A DNA stretch of 50,803 nucleotides from Acidobacteriota bacterium (GCA_021799405.1 JAJZAL010000012.1:1-50803); one strand, 5' to 3'. Shown: positions 7,812 to 18,875, counted from the stretch's first letter. Numbers and translations: made by a program. The notes: generated from the letters alone by a model not told the origin.

Positions 7812-9866
7812 TCATTCCACTAGCGCTTTAAAGACCGCATCTGCCGCATCTTTGTAGAACTCGATGCTGATCCGCGTCCAAAGATCATCTGGCAAATCAT
7901 TAAGCTGTCTGCGAGCCGACACCGGCATCAGAAGAGTTTGTGCCTGCTTGTCGATCGCCAACTCTGCAATCCGGACCGCATTCGAAATCATGTCAATCGA
8001 ACCGCCAAGGGTTAGTCCGCCAACAATAATCGTTCCTCCTCGTGTGTTTTTTCCGAGAAGCGAGCCGCAGAGCGCAACTAATACAGGTAGGCCCAACCCG
8101 CCACCACTCTTGTCTGCATCCATAGCACGAGATTGGATCGAGAATTCATGTTCGCGTGGATCGCGGTCTCCAACTAACTCTTTCGCTCGCTGGTAAAGGT
8201 TCTGCTCGCCGACCTTCACGCTTTCTCTGAAGGCTTGGGGCGTAGGCTGATTCAATATCCTCACACCGCCTCCTGCGCCAGAAGTGACCTCAATTCGGTA
8301 TAAGCCTGGTCCCGACTCCGGAGTTCCCATGCTCGAAGCCCACACCTGGCCTGGCGGCAGAGGATCGCTTTCAATCGCCTCGTCACTGTGTAACTCGGGA
8401 GTCGAGACAAATTGCTCCAATCCTTCTAGTCCCATCGTGTAACTGAAGTGGGTATTCCGAAACTCGCTTTTGAAACAACGCTTTTGTTGTTCCTTTATAC
8501 GTCTGCGCGATTCGAGCGCGAGTCTGACGATCCACTCAAGATCCTCATCTGCGATTGGCATATCCGGCTTGGGAAAAAGCAGCTTCACCAATCCGCTCAC
8601 CGTCTTCGTTACGGCTTCGATATCCCTACCACTGAGAGCCCCTCCCAGGTAGACTCGCCCCTGGAGTACGGTGCCGCGATTCTGAGAGCGAAGCTTTGAC
8701 CAGCACTCGCTCAAGAAGTCACTCACCATTCCGAAGTGATCGGTGAGATGTTCAGCCGGGCTCACCTTTGGGAAGTCCCAACCCGGCCCAAATGCGTGCA
8801 GACGATCCATAAAGGCGGTATCATTTCGCATCTCGGGCGGTAGCGGGCTGAGCAGATGTCCGACCCGCTGCTGTTGCTCAACGTCAACGTCGAAATTGCC
8901 AACCATGACAATGCCGCCCTCGGCCCGAATGTTCTCTTTTCCTCGGCTGAACTGACCTGATGCCATGTAGCCCTTCATAATGTTCACGCCATCTTTCTGA
9001 TCGAACGAAACTCCGGAGACTTCGTCGAAGCAAACAACGTCATATTGGCAAACGAGACCGCGTTGTCCACTGGCATTGTTGACGAACATCTTCGCTACTG
9101 TCGCTTTCCCTCCTGAAATCAAATGCGCGTACGGAGAGATTTGCTGGAACAGATGACTCTTGCCGGTTCCCCGTGGTCCCAGCTCAACAAAGTTGTAGTT
9201 CCGCTCGACGAATGGAACCATGCGCAGAATTGCCAAACGCTTCGCAGGTTCATCGAGCACTGCGGGTTCCAAGCCGATTGACCGAATTAGAAGGGCCTTC
9301 CATTCCTCGGTAGTAAACTTCTCGCGTCCGGCTGCAAGAACGTCGAGCACATCCGATTTCGACATCTGGATCGGACGCAGGCTGTCGATTCGAAACGGTC
9401 GTCCATTGTTTTCCTGGGCCACAATGCCGTCGTAGGAGAGGCTCACCTCGGCGTAGAAACCATCGGTGAGCATACGTTCGTTATCGCGAACCAGTTCATC
9501 CCCTATCCGAATATCGCGAAGCGCCAAGCTCGGCAGTTCAGCGATGTAACAATCGTTCTTTGTATCCAGGCGCGCCTTCACAATATCAATGATTCGAATG
9601 GCGCCCTGCTCCTTTGCGCGCGCCTTGAAAAGCTCCTCTTCTCCCGTGCGGACGGTTCGATCCTGAAGTTGCTTCTCAACAATTGTGAGACCTTCATTGA
9701 TCTCTTTCTCGTCGGTACTTGCACAATAGCGACCCAGCAAGAACTCCACTACGTAAGTCGGCACGGGATATTGGCGCGAATACTTTCTGACCAGGTCCTT
9801 GCGCACTAAATAACCGTCGTATGCAGACGCAGCCAAGCGGTCGAGCGCATCCATTTCTAAAATCAT
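7812..9866 (-). CDS. brxL: BrxL, Lon-like AAA+ protein of type I BREX
   Basis: The 684-aa protein has an AAA+ core with Walker A GPRGTGKS at residues 230-237 and a Walker B-like VVCFDEVSG. A C-terminal Lon-protease-like fold follows (GGGLGLPVLVALCGSLLGKNTRGG, GGLTLGGSIDMISNAVRIAELA). The usual Lon Ser in a P-S-A-G context is not visible, as is common in BrxL. BrxL proteins form DNA-binding hexamer assemblies needed for phage exclusion in type I BREX. It is the last gene of the operon and its ATG overlaps the end of pglZ by four bases. Only 63 bases separate its stop from the SPARDA effector start on the same strand. Confidence 0.93.
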   Translation of the reverse strand: MILEMDALDRLAASAYDGYLVRKDLVRKYSRQYPVPTYVVEFLLGRYCASTDEKEINEGLTIVEKQLQDRTVRTGEEELFKARAKEQGAIRIIDIVKARLDTKNDCYIAELPSLALRDIRIGDELVRDNERMLTDGFYAEVSLSYDGIVAQENNGRPFRIDSLRPIQMSKSDVLDVLAAGREKFTTEEWKALLIRSIGLEPAVLDEPAKRLAILRMVPFVERNYNFVELGPRGTGKSHLFQQISPYAHLISGGKATVAKMFVNNASGQRGLVCQYDVVCFDEVSGVSFDQKDGVNIMKGYMASGQFSRGKENIRAEGGIVMVGNFDVDVEQQQRVGHLLSPLPPEMRNDTAFMDRLHAFGPGWDFPKVSPAEHLTDHFGMVSDFLSECWSKLRSQNRGTVLQGRVYLGGALSGRDIEAVTKTVSGLVKLLFPKPDMPIADEDLEWIVRLALESRRRIKEQQKRCFKSEFRNTHFSYTMGLEGLEQFVSTPELHSDEAIESDPLPPGQVWASSMGTPESGPGLYRIEVTSGAGGGVRILNQPTPQAFRESVKVGEQNLYQRAKELVGDRDPREHEFSIQSRAMDADKSGGGLGLPVLVALCGSLLGKNTRGGTIIVGGLTLGGSIDMISNAVRIAELAIDKQAQTLLMPVSARRQLNDLPDDLWTRISIEFYKDAADAVFKALVE

Positions 9867-12139
9867 GATTTCTCTCCCACTGATGTCGTTTTCTGGCTGA
9901 GTATTGCGCCGCCAGCGTCCAGCAGCACGACCATTGCCGCCGATCCTTCATGCTTGTCATCCGCGACAACAAGATTCACTTCACCGCCACTACCAACTTC
10001 CTTGACGCCTACCACGATGCTCGATCCAGCTTGTTTCCAGTTCGTACGGAGATCCACTCGCACGGTGGGATCGTTCGACTCGACCTTTACCTTGCACCGC
10101 ATCCCTCGCCAGTCAATCGAAATGATCGATGCGGAAACGGCTTTCACTCCTTGAGTCACGACTATCTCTGGGACAACACACTCCTGGAGGCTCACACCAC
10201 CATGAGAATACTTTTCGCCGGCTCGGAAACTGGCAATGCCAGGCGGTGAGGCGATTCGTATGTCGTGGTTCCAATGCCACGGATACGACGGCACTTCAGC
10301 ATGACCCTTGACGAGAGCGCACCGAGACCACTTTGTCTCAGCCAGAAAGGCTGGCAATGCTACTTTGGGCAGATTTTCAGGCATCAGCAACCATCCGTGA
10401 TCCGTGACCACTCTGACCTGTTTCCATCCCGCATCCAGGAACTGCAACACCCGGTCAGCGGCATTCATCACCTCAGTTTTCACTCTGGCAGGCAGATCAT
10501 CTGGGTGAGCGTGTCCGTAGGCATCAATCTGGCCGAACTCTGCCCATCCGCCATGTTCGGCCCCACTTGGGAAGAGAGTTTCTCCCTGTGCCAAAACCTC
10601 CACGCCTTCTTTGGCAATGGCATCTCGCAAGACTGGCGCTGTCGCCGGCTTTATTCCCAAGAACGGTGCGAAATCGTCCCCTGTCTCGCCATGAAGCGTT
10701 CCCCTGATTTTCATGATCGCCGGCTTTGCGGTGGCAGTGACCGTGGGCAGCGTGGAAAGTCTAAATCCCACCTTCGTAATAACGCCGCGTTGCTCCAGCT
10801 CTGCCGCCAAGGCCGCACCAACGTCAAATCGGAGCCCATCGACAAATAAAACGCATACATCTCGCTCGCCCACAATCGGCGGAGAACCTAACTTGCCAGC
10901 CTTTTGAACCAATTCCTGAAAGTGACGGGTCGATGCATCGAGCCACGGCTCATAGAGTGCCCGGACAGCACGCTTCATGATCTCGGCGTCGGATGTCGTT
11001 TCACGGAATCGCGACAATGCATCGAGCGCGGCCTGATCGCATCGATAGCCATCCGCCGAATAGGCCGCAGCCGCAGCATCAATGGTTGCGCCTCCAATGG
11101 GAAACTTGCTCAGTTTGGCAAGCGCGACTAACGGTTCCAGTGCCAAGGCCCATGGGCTTTGATCCGACCGAGCCCAAACCCAGGAACGTCTTTCTTTGTG
11201 CTGAGTCTCAAGCGCCATCACCTTTGCCGCGACTGTAGACTGATCGAGTCCAGCCACTCCTTCTAGTGCTTTCCTCAACTCGGCTTCAAACGTCTCGTTA
11301 ATGGCTGGATTCCGAGACGCATCGATTGCGAGGCTCGCCGGCGAACGAAGGAGCTTTGTCACACCCGGATATGAGGTTGGCGATTCGCAGAACCGGAACC
11401 ATACCGGGTCCAGGGGCACATGTCCCTCGGCAAGAGCTTTGATTGCGGCGTCTGGACCATCGGCGGGATCAATCTGAAATTCGTACTGACAGCGGTTCCT
11501 AAATGAGACCCATCTCGCCGCTTGTGTCTGTTCGAAGCGCTCCGGAGCATTCAGCCATTGCAGGAGGTCACGTAGCGGATCGGCAACGGAAAGGCGGTCA
11601 AAATCGTCCGCATCCAATCGCTTCCCTGAGAATGTCTTCACATCCGCATCGGCTAGAAGCGTTAACGCGCGCCCTATCGCTTCTTCAGTACGACGGTCCT
11701 GCGTTACCTCTAGGCCCAGCCCCTCAACTGACACCAGGAATGCCATCACCGTCCAATCACGACCGTTCGACTGATGCCATACGCGACCGCGATATTGCAA
11801 CTCAATCAATGGAGCCAACTGCGGTGGACACTCGGCAGCGGCCCGGAGAGTTTGGCGACTGACATTCGGCAAATAGATGATCGGCGTCTTGTCTGCCGGC
11901 GGAGCTTCTGGAAGAGTTCTGTCCACAATGCACTTCAACCAGATGGCTGGGCCAACGCGATCCTCTGGATGATACTCACCATATGTGAAGAACTCTGGCA
12001 TCACCGAACGGATAAGGGGAGCTAAGGATGACCACTCTCCGGTAGCATCAGTCCACACAATCGCCACAGGCGAAACTTGCCCTTCCGGAACACGGAGACA
12101 CTTTGCAAAGGAGTCTCTCAACCTTTCGAGCAGTTTCAT
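9863..12139 (-). CDS. pglZ: PglZ, alkaline-phosphatase-superfamily protein of BREX
   Basis: The 758-aa protein carries the PglZ core: VCVLFVDGLRFDVGAAL with DGLRFD at residues 434-439 and the metal-binding-like VVTDHGWLLMPENLP further on. PglZ is a hallmark of BREX and related systems and belongs to the alkaline phosphatase superfamily; it acts with PglX and BrxC. Its ATG overlaps the stop of pglX by four bases and its own stop overlaps brxL by four, so the three are translationally coupled. Length and architecture are normal for type I BREX, with no sign of damage. Confidence 0.93.
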   Translation of the reverse strand: MKLLERLRDSFAKCLRVPEGQVSPVAIVWTDATGEWSSLAPLIRSVMPEFFTYGEYHPEDRVGPAIWLKCIVDRTLPEAPPADKTPIIYLPNVSRQTLRAAAECPPQLAPLIELQYRGRVWHQSNGRDWTVMAFLVSVEGLGLEVTQDRRTEEAIGRALTLLADADVKTFSGKRLDADDFDRLSVADPLRDLLQWLNAPERFEQTQAARWVSFRNRCQYEFQIDPADGPDAAIKALAEGHVPLDPVWFRFCESPTSYPGVTKLLRSPASLAIDASRNPAINETFEAELRKALEGVAGLDQSTVAAKVMALETQHKERRSWVWARSDQSPWALALEPLVALAKLSKFPIGGATIDAAAAAYSADGYRCDQAALDALSRFRETTSDAEIMKRAVRALYEPWLDASTRHFQELVQKAGKLGSPPIVGERDVCVLFVDGLRFDVGAALAAELEQRGVITKVGFRLSTLPTVTATAKPAIMKIRGTLHGETGDDFAPFLGIKPATAPVLRDAIAKEGVEVLAQGETLFPSGAEHGGWAEFGQIDAYGHAHPDDLPARVKTEVMNAADRVLQFLDAGWKQVRVVTDHGWLLMPENLPKVALPAFLAETKWSRCALVKGHAEVPSYPWHWNHDIRIASPPGIASFRAGEKYSHGGVSLQECVVPEIVVTQGVKAVSASIISIDWRGMRCKVKVESNDPTVRVDLRTNWKQAGSSIVVGVKEVGSGGEVNLVVADDKHEGSAAMVVLLDAGGAILSQKTTSVGEKS

Positions 12140-15100
12140 AGGAGTCCTCGGGCACGACGCTTGTCGTCAAGCGACAAATGATTGTCGTTGGTTCGGTCCG
12201 ATGATTCTGCAAACCACGGAAATTCGCCGGGATCGCGATCTGGCTCTTTGCCGCCATCCTTTCTGTAATGGATGTTTGGATTCACGCGCAAAATCCCGGA
12301 TTTAGTGGCTCTATAGAGCTTAGCCTCTGAAATCCACGGGCGAATGTTGATTCGAACCCCGTCATTGAGGTCAGGGTCCCAACCGATGGGTTGCGCTTTG
12401 ATTGATTTCCACCGCGCGAAGATATCGTAAGGGATTGCTCCTTCGAGAATCTTCCTTAGCTCGCCCTGAAGATGCTCAGCGGCGGCCAGTCGCCTGTCAG
12501 CACCTTCAACTCCCTTCGTAACATCCAATCGTTGACGTGTCAGCCAATCTCCGAGATAAGAATAGATAAGCTTTTCTAAGGTACGGCGATCGAGCTTGTG
12601 ATAATTCACGAGAGCATGAAAGCCTTCCTTCAGACCGTCCCAAATATGCCAGACTATCGGCCGGTCGTGAAACAGCTGGCAATGCTCCTCGAAGAACTCG
12701 TCTCGTAGCCACGCTTCGAAGTTCGCCGATTTATTTCTAGCGAGCAACTCTGCCGCGTTGTATTGCGCACCAAATGCGGCTTGCAAGAGGCACCTCAACC
12801 TGTTATCGGCACCTTCTTGTCCTGCCACGGGAGCCAGGCAGACAATGCCATCAATAGCGACGAATTCATTGAGGCCGTCTGGACCAAGCGGCGGACAGTC
12901 TGGAAAACTCGATCCTGTTTGTCTTGGCCATTCATAGCCGACCAAACGTGCTACTGCAACTTGGAGAGGGTAGTCAGACTCCTTCGGAAATCCATCAAAG
13001 ATCCATTGTCTTGGATTCGGCGAAAACGGCTTAGCTAATAACCCGCCCGCCCCTTTCATCTGTCGCCAGTGATCAACATCAAATGGCACATTTACGAGGG
13101 TCGCAGTCGTGACCGACAGTTTGTTATCGATATGCTTAATGCACTTCGAAAATTCGTCAGACGCGCAGAATTGCCAGAGGGCTTCAAGGTGATCCGGATC
13201 ATTCGGGACGATTACTGTCACCGCAGAATCGAAACGGTCCCCGAGATAGCCAGACGCTCTTAGACGGCCGGTTGCGCTGATTGCGACACCACGATGGCCC
13301 CAGGCAGCCTGACCACGCCGCCAGTTCTGGACGACATGATTCATGCCCTTCATTCTTTCTGCCAACTTTGCAAGCTCGCCCTTTCCTTGTTCCCAAAAAA
13401 TCACACTTGTAAGCCCTTCAAATTGGCCATCATTCTCGGCTGCATTCTGAAGAACCTCCCAATCAGCGTCAAGAGATGGAAGCTCCCAAAAACATCGGTT
13501 ATATCGCTCGCTGTCGCCGGACTTCAAGCCTGATACGCTAAATGCGAATTTACCTAGGAGAGGAACAGACGACGCGAAAGGAGGTCTAACCAAACAGTCT
13601 CGATTCTCAAACATTGAAGCTTGACTTAGCCGCTGCGGAGTCTGCGCGCGAAGAAGTTCTGCCTTATCATCCGCTCCTTTTGCAGAAGTGACGTCAATCC
13701 ATGAGAAGTCATTACTGTTTCCCGGAGAACCAGCTGTGGCAATGAATGCGCCTGGATCGACAACTTCGCCGGTTATTGTTCGAAATGCTCCCGGCCCAAA
13801 AATTGCGACAAACCCCAGGCGAGATTCGCGAAGCATGCGCCTGCGATAATGCTTATATCTAGACGCATAGGTCCACTTCTGAGGAGCTATCAGAGCTACA
13901 GAAGAGCCAGCGTTGAGAAGCCGGAGACAACGATCGAAGAACACCTGGGCTAAGTCGTCGGCAGCGTCCTTATAATATGTATTCGAAAACCGGTGAAGCT
14001 CCTCTGATTGCCTTCCACGCCCGAGATAAGGAACATTTGTCACTACCAAAGAAAAGCGGCTCCCTAAGATTTTGGCGCTCTCCAGTAACCCCTTCGCCGC
14101 AATAACGAGTTCATGCGTTTCAGCAATTCTTTCCTCAGCTTCCAATGCCTTATTGATGAGAGGAATTAACTTTGCGATCTCAGCCTGTACCATCGGTTGC
14201 CCTGGCTGCAAGGGATCGATGAGGCTGCCTAATGTCGGTGCACTTAGGAAAAGCGAATACAGCGACCGCATGAGAGCCTGGTTCCGCTTGTCTTCTCCGA
14301 CCAGTTTTACCCAATCTTCTTCCTTCGCGCTTATCGTAAGCCCGGAACAGGCGAGGTTAAGGGGCGGGAGGTCAAAATGATGACCTGCAAGCTTCCAAGC
14401 AGTCAGTGCAAGGTTGAATGCCGCGATCTGACTGCATCGGAGGTCAAGTTCAACTCCAAAGAGATTGTCACGCAAAACCGCTGTAATGGCATCTGAGAGT
14501 TCTAATCCTTCCTCCGCCTGCCTCATTCGGACAAGGATTGGAAGAGCAAACGTTAGGAAGTGACCGCTCCCCATGCAGGGGTCCAGCACTCTAAGCTCTC
14601 TCGATGTATTCGGCCAACCTTTGTACAATCCTGCTGCTGGAGTGCCGTCCTCACTAAACCGTAGATAGGTCCATTTGTAACCAGAAAGATCAGGTGCGCC
14701 TCGCCGCGCTGTCCACCAAGCGCCCAAGGAGTTCTCCAGCAAAAATAAGACCATATAGTCTTCGGTGAATAACTGAGTGACGGGGGATAGTTCATCCGCC
14801 CCAATCTTCACTTCTGACCGATTGACCTCGTCCTTCACGTCCTTCTGCCAGAATTGATAAACCCAGCCGAGGCTGTCATCGGCAAGAAATATCTCTTTAG
14901 GAAGCGAGTTGAGCTTGGCTTCGAGGTCCCGGCGCTTCTCAGGCGGAAGCGGAACGCGCAATGCTGGATCGTCTGAGCGAAAAACTTCCCGAAGCAACAT
15001 TCGTTGAGCGTATTCGGCGGCAAGTTCAATCCAGTCGCAGCCTTTCCCAAGAGCAACCTCTTTGACCTCACCCAGCGTCAACGCCACACGATGTTCCGGG

Positions 15101-15423
15101 TGCATCAGCAGATCGTTTTCGGCAAGGAAACGAGCAAATAGCAACCGGTGCCAGTGCTCGTATGCTACTGCCTGTTTAAGATGGTTGATAGTCTGCGTTC
15201 CCCGCTGCACATCGCGCTTGTCACCCAATTGACGACCGTGGGCGCGTAGTTGATTCCTGAACGCCTTCTCGTCGGGAGACAAAGAGCTGTGAGGCTCCTG
15301 TCGATCGACGGCGAGGCGCCGCAAAGACTGTTCTGCTCCGTCCTCAGCAATTTGACGGGCGCCGTCCTTGCCCGCAATAGCCTTTTCGAGGAGGCGACGA
15401 AGTTCTTTTGAGAGACTTGGCAT
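12136..15423 (-). CDS. pglX: PglX, BREX N6-adenine DNA methyltransferase
   Basis: The 1095-aa protein is the site-specific methyltransferase that marks host DNA in BREX and is needed for exclusion. The SAM-binding motif is VLDPCMGSGHF (around residues 279-289). The catalytic motif is NVPY (463-466), a variant of the usual NPPY. A long target-recognition and C-terminal region follows. It lies two bases downstream of brxC and overlaps pglZ by four bases. N6-adenine methylation of a non-palindromic hexamer is the general expectation for PglX; the motif for this protein cannot be read from sequence alone. Confidence 0.94.
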   Translation of the reverse strand: MPSLSKELRRLLEKAIAGKDGARQIAEDGAEQSLRRLAVDRQEPHSSLSPDEKAFRNQLRAHGRQLGDKRDVQRGTQTINHLKQAVAYEHWHRLLFARFLAENDLLMHPEHRVALTLGEVKEVALGKGCDWIELAAEYAQRMLLREVFRSDDPALRVPLPPEKRRDLEAKLNSLPKEIFLADDSLGWVYQFWQKDVKDEVNRSEVKIGADELSPVTQLFTEDYMVLFLLENSLGAWWTARRGAPDLSGYKWTYLRFSEDGTPAAGLYKGWPNTSRELRVLDPCMGSGHFLTFALPILVRMRQAEEGLELSDAITAVLRDNLFGVELDLRCSQIAAFNLALTAWKLAGHHFDLPPLNLACSGLTISAKEEDWVKLVGEDKRNQALMRSLYSLFLSAPTLGSLIDPLQPGQPMVQAEIAKLIPLINKALEAEERIAETHELVIAAKGLLESAKILGSRFSLVVTNVPYLGRGRQSEELHRFSNTYYKDAADDLAQVFFDRCLRLLNAGSSVALIAPQKWTYASRYKHYRRRMLRESRLGFVAIFGPGAFRTITGEVVDPGAFIATAGSPGNSNDFSWIDVTSAKGADDKAELLRAQTPQRLSQASMFENRDCLVRPPFASSVPLLGKFAFSVSGLKSGDSERYNRCFWELPSLDADWEVLQNAAENDGQFEGLTSVIFWEQGKGELAKLAERMKGMNHVVQNWRRGQAAWGHRGVAISATGRLRASGYLGDRFDSAVTVIVPNDPDHLEALWQFCASDEFSKCIKHIDNKLSVTTATLVNVPFDVDHWRQMKGAGGLLAKPFSPNPRQWIFDGFPKESDYPLQVAVARLVGYEWPRQTGSSFPDCPPLGPDGLNEFVAIDGIVCLAPVAGQEGADNRLRCLLQAAFGAQYNAAELLARNKSANFEAWLRDEFFEEHCQLFHDRPIVWHIWDGLKEGFHALVNYHKLDRRTLEKLIYSYLGDWLTRQRLDVTKGVEGADRRLAAAEHLQGELRKILEGAIPYDIFARWKSIKAQPIGWDPDLNDGVRINIRPWISEAKLYRATKSGILRVNPNIHYRKDGGKEPDRDPGEFPWFAESSDRTNDNHLSLDDKRRARGLL

Positions 15424-15425
15424 AG

Positions 15426-18400
15426 TTATTGAACCTGAACAGGACCTTTCTCAACTGCTTCAAGTAGCGCTTTCTGCTGCCGCTCTGCCCACTGCCGCAC
15501 TTCATCGGGAGTTTTGAGTAGCGATTTTTCGACGCTGACACCCTTAACTTTGGGCTCCAGCAAACTTGCGGCTGCATTGAGTGCATGCGCCACACGGCCG
15601 GACACCGCATCGGCTTCGGCCTTCCGCATAGCAAGATTGCGCGAGTCGAGTGCGGCAAGAATCGTTGCATCGCTTGCAGTATCAGGCTTCATTGGAGCCT
15701 GAATTCCAACGTCGCCGAGGATCTTCTCTTGCTGCGGTGGGGTTAGCTTTTGCCAGGTTGGGTTCGTAACTAGCTGCTGCATGCCTTCTTCATGCGCAGT
15801 CTCGTGCGCCGAGTGAGCTTCGTTCAACGATTGCCGCAATGAGTCGGTAAGCGTAGACTTCAAGGCCGGTATAGGGTCAGTGGCATCCACAAGCAGACGT
15901 TGTGTCCGGATTGCCTCTACGTGTTCGCGAGTCGCTTGCGCCGTTGCGAGAGCTGCAGCATGCGCGGCCAGCCCTTCCACCGTCTTCCATGCCGGCTGAC
16001 GCTGGGCAATTAGTGCCTTCGTTTTCTTCCACTCGATAATACGCACCGTGATGGAGTCGGCATTGTCGCGGATAGCAGCAAGCCTGTCATTCCCGACTTG
16101 ATTCTGAATGTCTTCCAAATCTGTCACTGAGGGCACCGCTGGTAACGGCGCATTACCGCCGGCCTGGCTGGCCAGCGCAATTGCGGCCCGGAGGAAGTCG
16201 GCAGCCCTTTCGTTTTCCTCTCCGGAGGTGCACTTCACGTCAAGCGATTGGAATAGCTTGCGCAACTTGAGTCGATCCTCGACGGAGATGTTCGTTTTCT
16301 CAAGGCGGAATTCTGCTTTCGGGATTCGGTTCTGATCCAGTTGCCCACGTTCCACCGGTGTGCCATTTAGCGTTGCAATAAGCTGTTGGCAACTATGAAG
16401 CGCAATTAACGCGGCATCCACCGCATCCCGAGGCCAGCCAAATGGCGCAGCTTCGAGTTCCTTGCGAATTTGTGTACCTGTCTTTCCGGAGCCAATCGTC
16501 TGGCGCACTTGCTGGCAGACGGGATGCTGTTCAATCGGACCTTCATACTTCAACGGCTGAAATGGCTGCTCATGGGAAGCACGGGCTCGTTTGATACAGC
16601 TTTCCCAAGCCGACGCGGGGGCATCCGCTTTGCTGAACTGCGGGAAAAGCCTTATCAGGGAGTCCTCGCCTGCTGATTTCAGTTTTACGTCGAGAGCAAG
16701 CCCAAAGACTTCGCTACCTCCGCCGCGGAAGACCTTGGCCGCGCCAACAATGTCGGTGATGAGGTTGTTGCGCGCGGTCTCAGCAAGTTTCTTCCGGCTC
16801 TCCATGGCACTCTTTGCCAGTTCGCCCTCCTGAGTGGCCGGCGCACCTTTCGCCTGGATGGTCTGATTGGCGGCCTCATTGGTTGCGATGGCGCTTAGCA
16901 GGTCTTCGCGTGATTTCTTCGGAATGAACACAAAGATAGTCGGCGAGTCCATGCCTGCGGCAATAGCCGCGTCAGTCATCGCCTTCTCTGTCGAGGAAAA
17001 GCCATCGCGAATCCAAACCGGAATGGAGTCGCCGCCTACTTGCGGCGGGTCCTGGCCTCGATACGTCACTAGGGCTCGGCTGACTTTTGCCTGCCCCTGA
17101 ATCAGCTTGATCCCTTTCAATGCGTGATCTATCTCAGCCGCCAACAGCTGATCGCGCTGTTCATCGAAGTCTGCGGCATTGTTCTTGAATTTAGTCTCAC
17201 GCTTGCGAAACTCATCGTCCCAAGCGCGGCCTTCTTCAGTCTGGATGCGGTATTCACTGCCAACCCGCATGAGAGCACCATCGTCGGCCAGGGAATCAAG
17301 TTGCGAGGCAACTTCAGACCGCAACTTCCCGTTGTCGGCAGTCAGATCCTCGACGAGTAGATCAGCAATATGTTCGGCAGTCGCCCGAACGCCAATATCG
17401 ACACCCGACTCCGTTTTGAGTTGTCCGATTAGAAACGTAAGGCCGCAGATGCGCTGTGCCAAAGGGTTCGGGAGAGAACCGATTCGATCATAGATTCCGC
17501 GTGGCAGGACGCCGGTGCCGATGAGTTTTGACGCAAGGATGGAATAGAGTTGATCGGCGGGAATGACCGTACCCAAGGGAAAGTCAGCTAGCTTCTCCAG
17601 TGATTCATGGATGATTCCGAGCTGAGAGCGCAATTGACTCTGGGTTCCGACTGCGTCAACCTGCCGGAAGCATTCCTCCCAAAAGCGACGGCGCACTGGC
17701 AATAGCGGGTAGTCGTCAATGATCGTGTTCTGATCGGAAGTGCGCTGTCCGATTTTTGTGCCTTGCAGGTGCCGAGATACTTCGCCGGCGTGGTGGCTCA
17801 ATAGCTTCTCTACTTCAGATCGTGCGGTGGGCTTTTTCTGAAGCAGCACTTCCCGAGTAACTACTTCCACATCTGTGTCGGAAAGCTGAACGCGGATAAG
17901 AAAGCGATCCAGCATCTTGGCGAGTAGCTCTTGACCGGTCAGCGCCGATTGGCCAGCGGCCACAAGCATCACTTGGCTATCGAGTTGCTTCGAGAGAACC
18001 TCTGCAATTTCGGTGATGGTGACGGATCGGTCGACAGACGTACCGATATATTGCTGAACCTCGTCGAGGATGAAAATTGTGCACGGCAGTTTTCCCCCTT
18101 TGCCGGCACGCTTGAGTACACGCTGAAACGTAGAAAGAAATTCCGCCGATGTAAGGTCAGCAGTTCGAAGGGGAAACTGCTTTCGAAGAGTCTCTCCGAC
18201 TTGCGCCTTACTGGACGCCAGATTTGGGTCACACTGCAAAAGTGCTTCGCGAATGATAGGGCTTACATACAGGTCGCTCAGTTCCTTTTCCCAAGACTTT
18301 CCGGCGGCCTCGACTGCGCCCTTGACGGTATCAAGAAATCCTTGATCTTCAAGCCAAAGCTGAAAATGCGCCAGCTGATACTGATCAGGGAGGTTTACTG

Positions 18401-18875
18401 CGCGAAACAGGATTGCCAACACTGATTGGCGGACAAGATCAGATGTACCGGAAGGCAGCGTCCCGGCGGCGGCTATGAGACCGCCTGACTTGCGCCCAGC
18501 AATATCGAGTTCAAGAAGAGCACTGCGCACATCCTGGGGCAGGTCTGGGACCAGACTCCTCGCGGTTGCTCCGTCGGGGAAAGCGGTGTCTTGCCACAGA
18601 TGGCAAAGCATCTTTAGAAGATGCGATTTGCCGCTTCCATAGAAGCCGCTCACCCATGCGGCCTTTTGGCTGGCCTGGGACTGGCCGCGAAGGAATGAGT
18701 CGAGTATTCGCGACATACCGTCGCCATACTGACCCTTGCAAACGAAGCTTTCTAGTTCGCCTCGTAACTGTGCCAACATCTTTTCATCAGCAGCCTCGTT
18801 TTGAATGCGAGCCTGCCCGTTGTTGGCTAGCGGATTTTTCGATGGATCACGGAGAAGAATGTCTTTCAGTAGCAT
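15426..18875 (-). CDS. brxC: BrxC, large BREX P-loop ATPase
   Basis: The 1149-aa protein has Walker A GFYGSGKS at residues 77-84 and a Walker B-like stretch CTIFILDEVQQYIG. It is of the length and layout expected for BrxC/PglY (DUF499/DUF6079-like ATPase), an essential core BREX subunit thought to act with PglX and PglZ. The start codon shares one base with the stop of brxB, indicating translational coupling. The C-terminal half is rich in predicted helices with Ala/Gln/Glu runs, as expected for coiled segments. No truncation or frameshift is seen. Confidence 0.93.
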   Translation of the reverse strand: MLLKDILLRDPSKNPLANNGQARIQNEAADEKMLAQLRGELESFVCKGQYGDGMSRILDSFLRGQSQASQKAAWVSGFYGSGKSHLLKMLCHLWQDTAFPDGATARSLVPDLPQDVRSALLELDIAGRKSGGLIAAAGTLPSGTSDLVRQSVLAILFRAVNLPDQYQLAHFQLWLEDQGFLDTVKGAVEAAGKSWEKELSDLYVSPIIREALLQCDPNLASSKAQVGETLRKQFPLRTADLTSAEFLSTFQRVLKRAGKGGKLPCTIFILDEVQQYIGTSVDRSVTITEIAEVLSKQLDSQVMLVAAGQSALTGQELLAKMLDRFLIRVQLSDTDVEVVTREVLLQKKPTARSEVEKLLSHHAGEVSRHLQGTKIGQRTSDQNTIIDDYPLLPVRRRFWEECFRQVDAVGTQSQLRSQLGIIHESLEKLADFPLGTVIPADQLYSILASKLIGTGVLPRGIYDRIGSLPNPLAQRICGLTFLIGQLKTESGVDIGVRATAEHIADLLVEDLTADNGKLRSEVASQLDSLADDGALMRVGSEYRIQTEEGRAWDDEFRKRETKFKNNAADFDEQRDQLLAAEIDHALKGIKLIQGQAKVSRALVTYRGQDPPQVGGDSIPVWIRDGFSSTEKAMTDAAIAAGMDSPTIFVFIPKKSREDLLSAIATNEAANQTIQAKGAPATQEGELAKSAMESRKKLAETARNNLITDIVGAAKVFRGGGSEVFGLALDVKLKSAGEDSLIRLFPQFSKADAPASAWESCIKRARASHEQPFQPLKYEGPIEQHPVCQQVRQTIGSGKTGTQIRKELEAAPFGWPRDAVDAALIALHSCQQLIATLNGTPVERGQLDQNRIPKAEFRLEKTNISVEDRLKLRKLFQSLDVKCTSGEENERAADFLRAAIALASQAGGNAPLPAVPSVTDLEDIQNQVGNDRLAAIRDNADSITVRIIEWKKTKALIAQRQPAWKTVEGLAAHAAALATAQATREHVEAIRTQRLLVDATDPIPALKSTLTDSLRQSLNEAHSAHETAHEEGMQQLVTNPTWQKLTPPQQEKILGDVGIQAPMKPDTASDATILAALDSRNLAMRKAEADAVSGRVAHALNAAASLLEPKVKGVSVEKSLLKTPDEVRQWAERQQKALLEAVEKGPVQVQ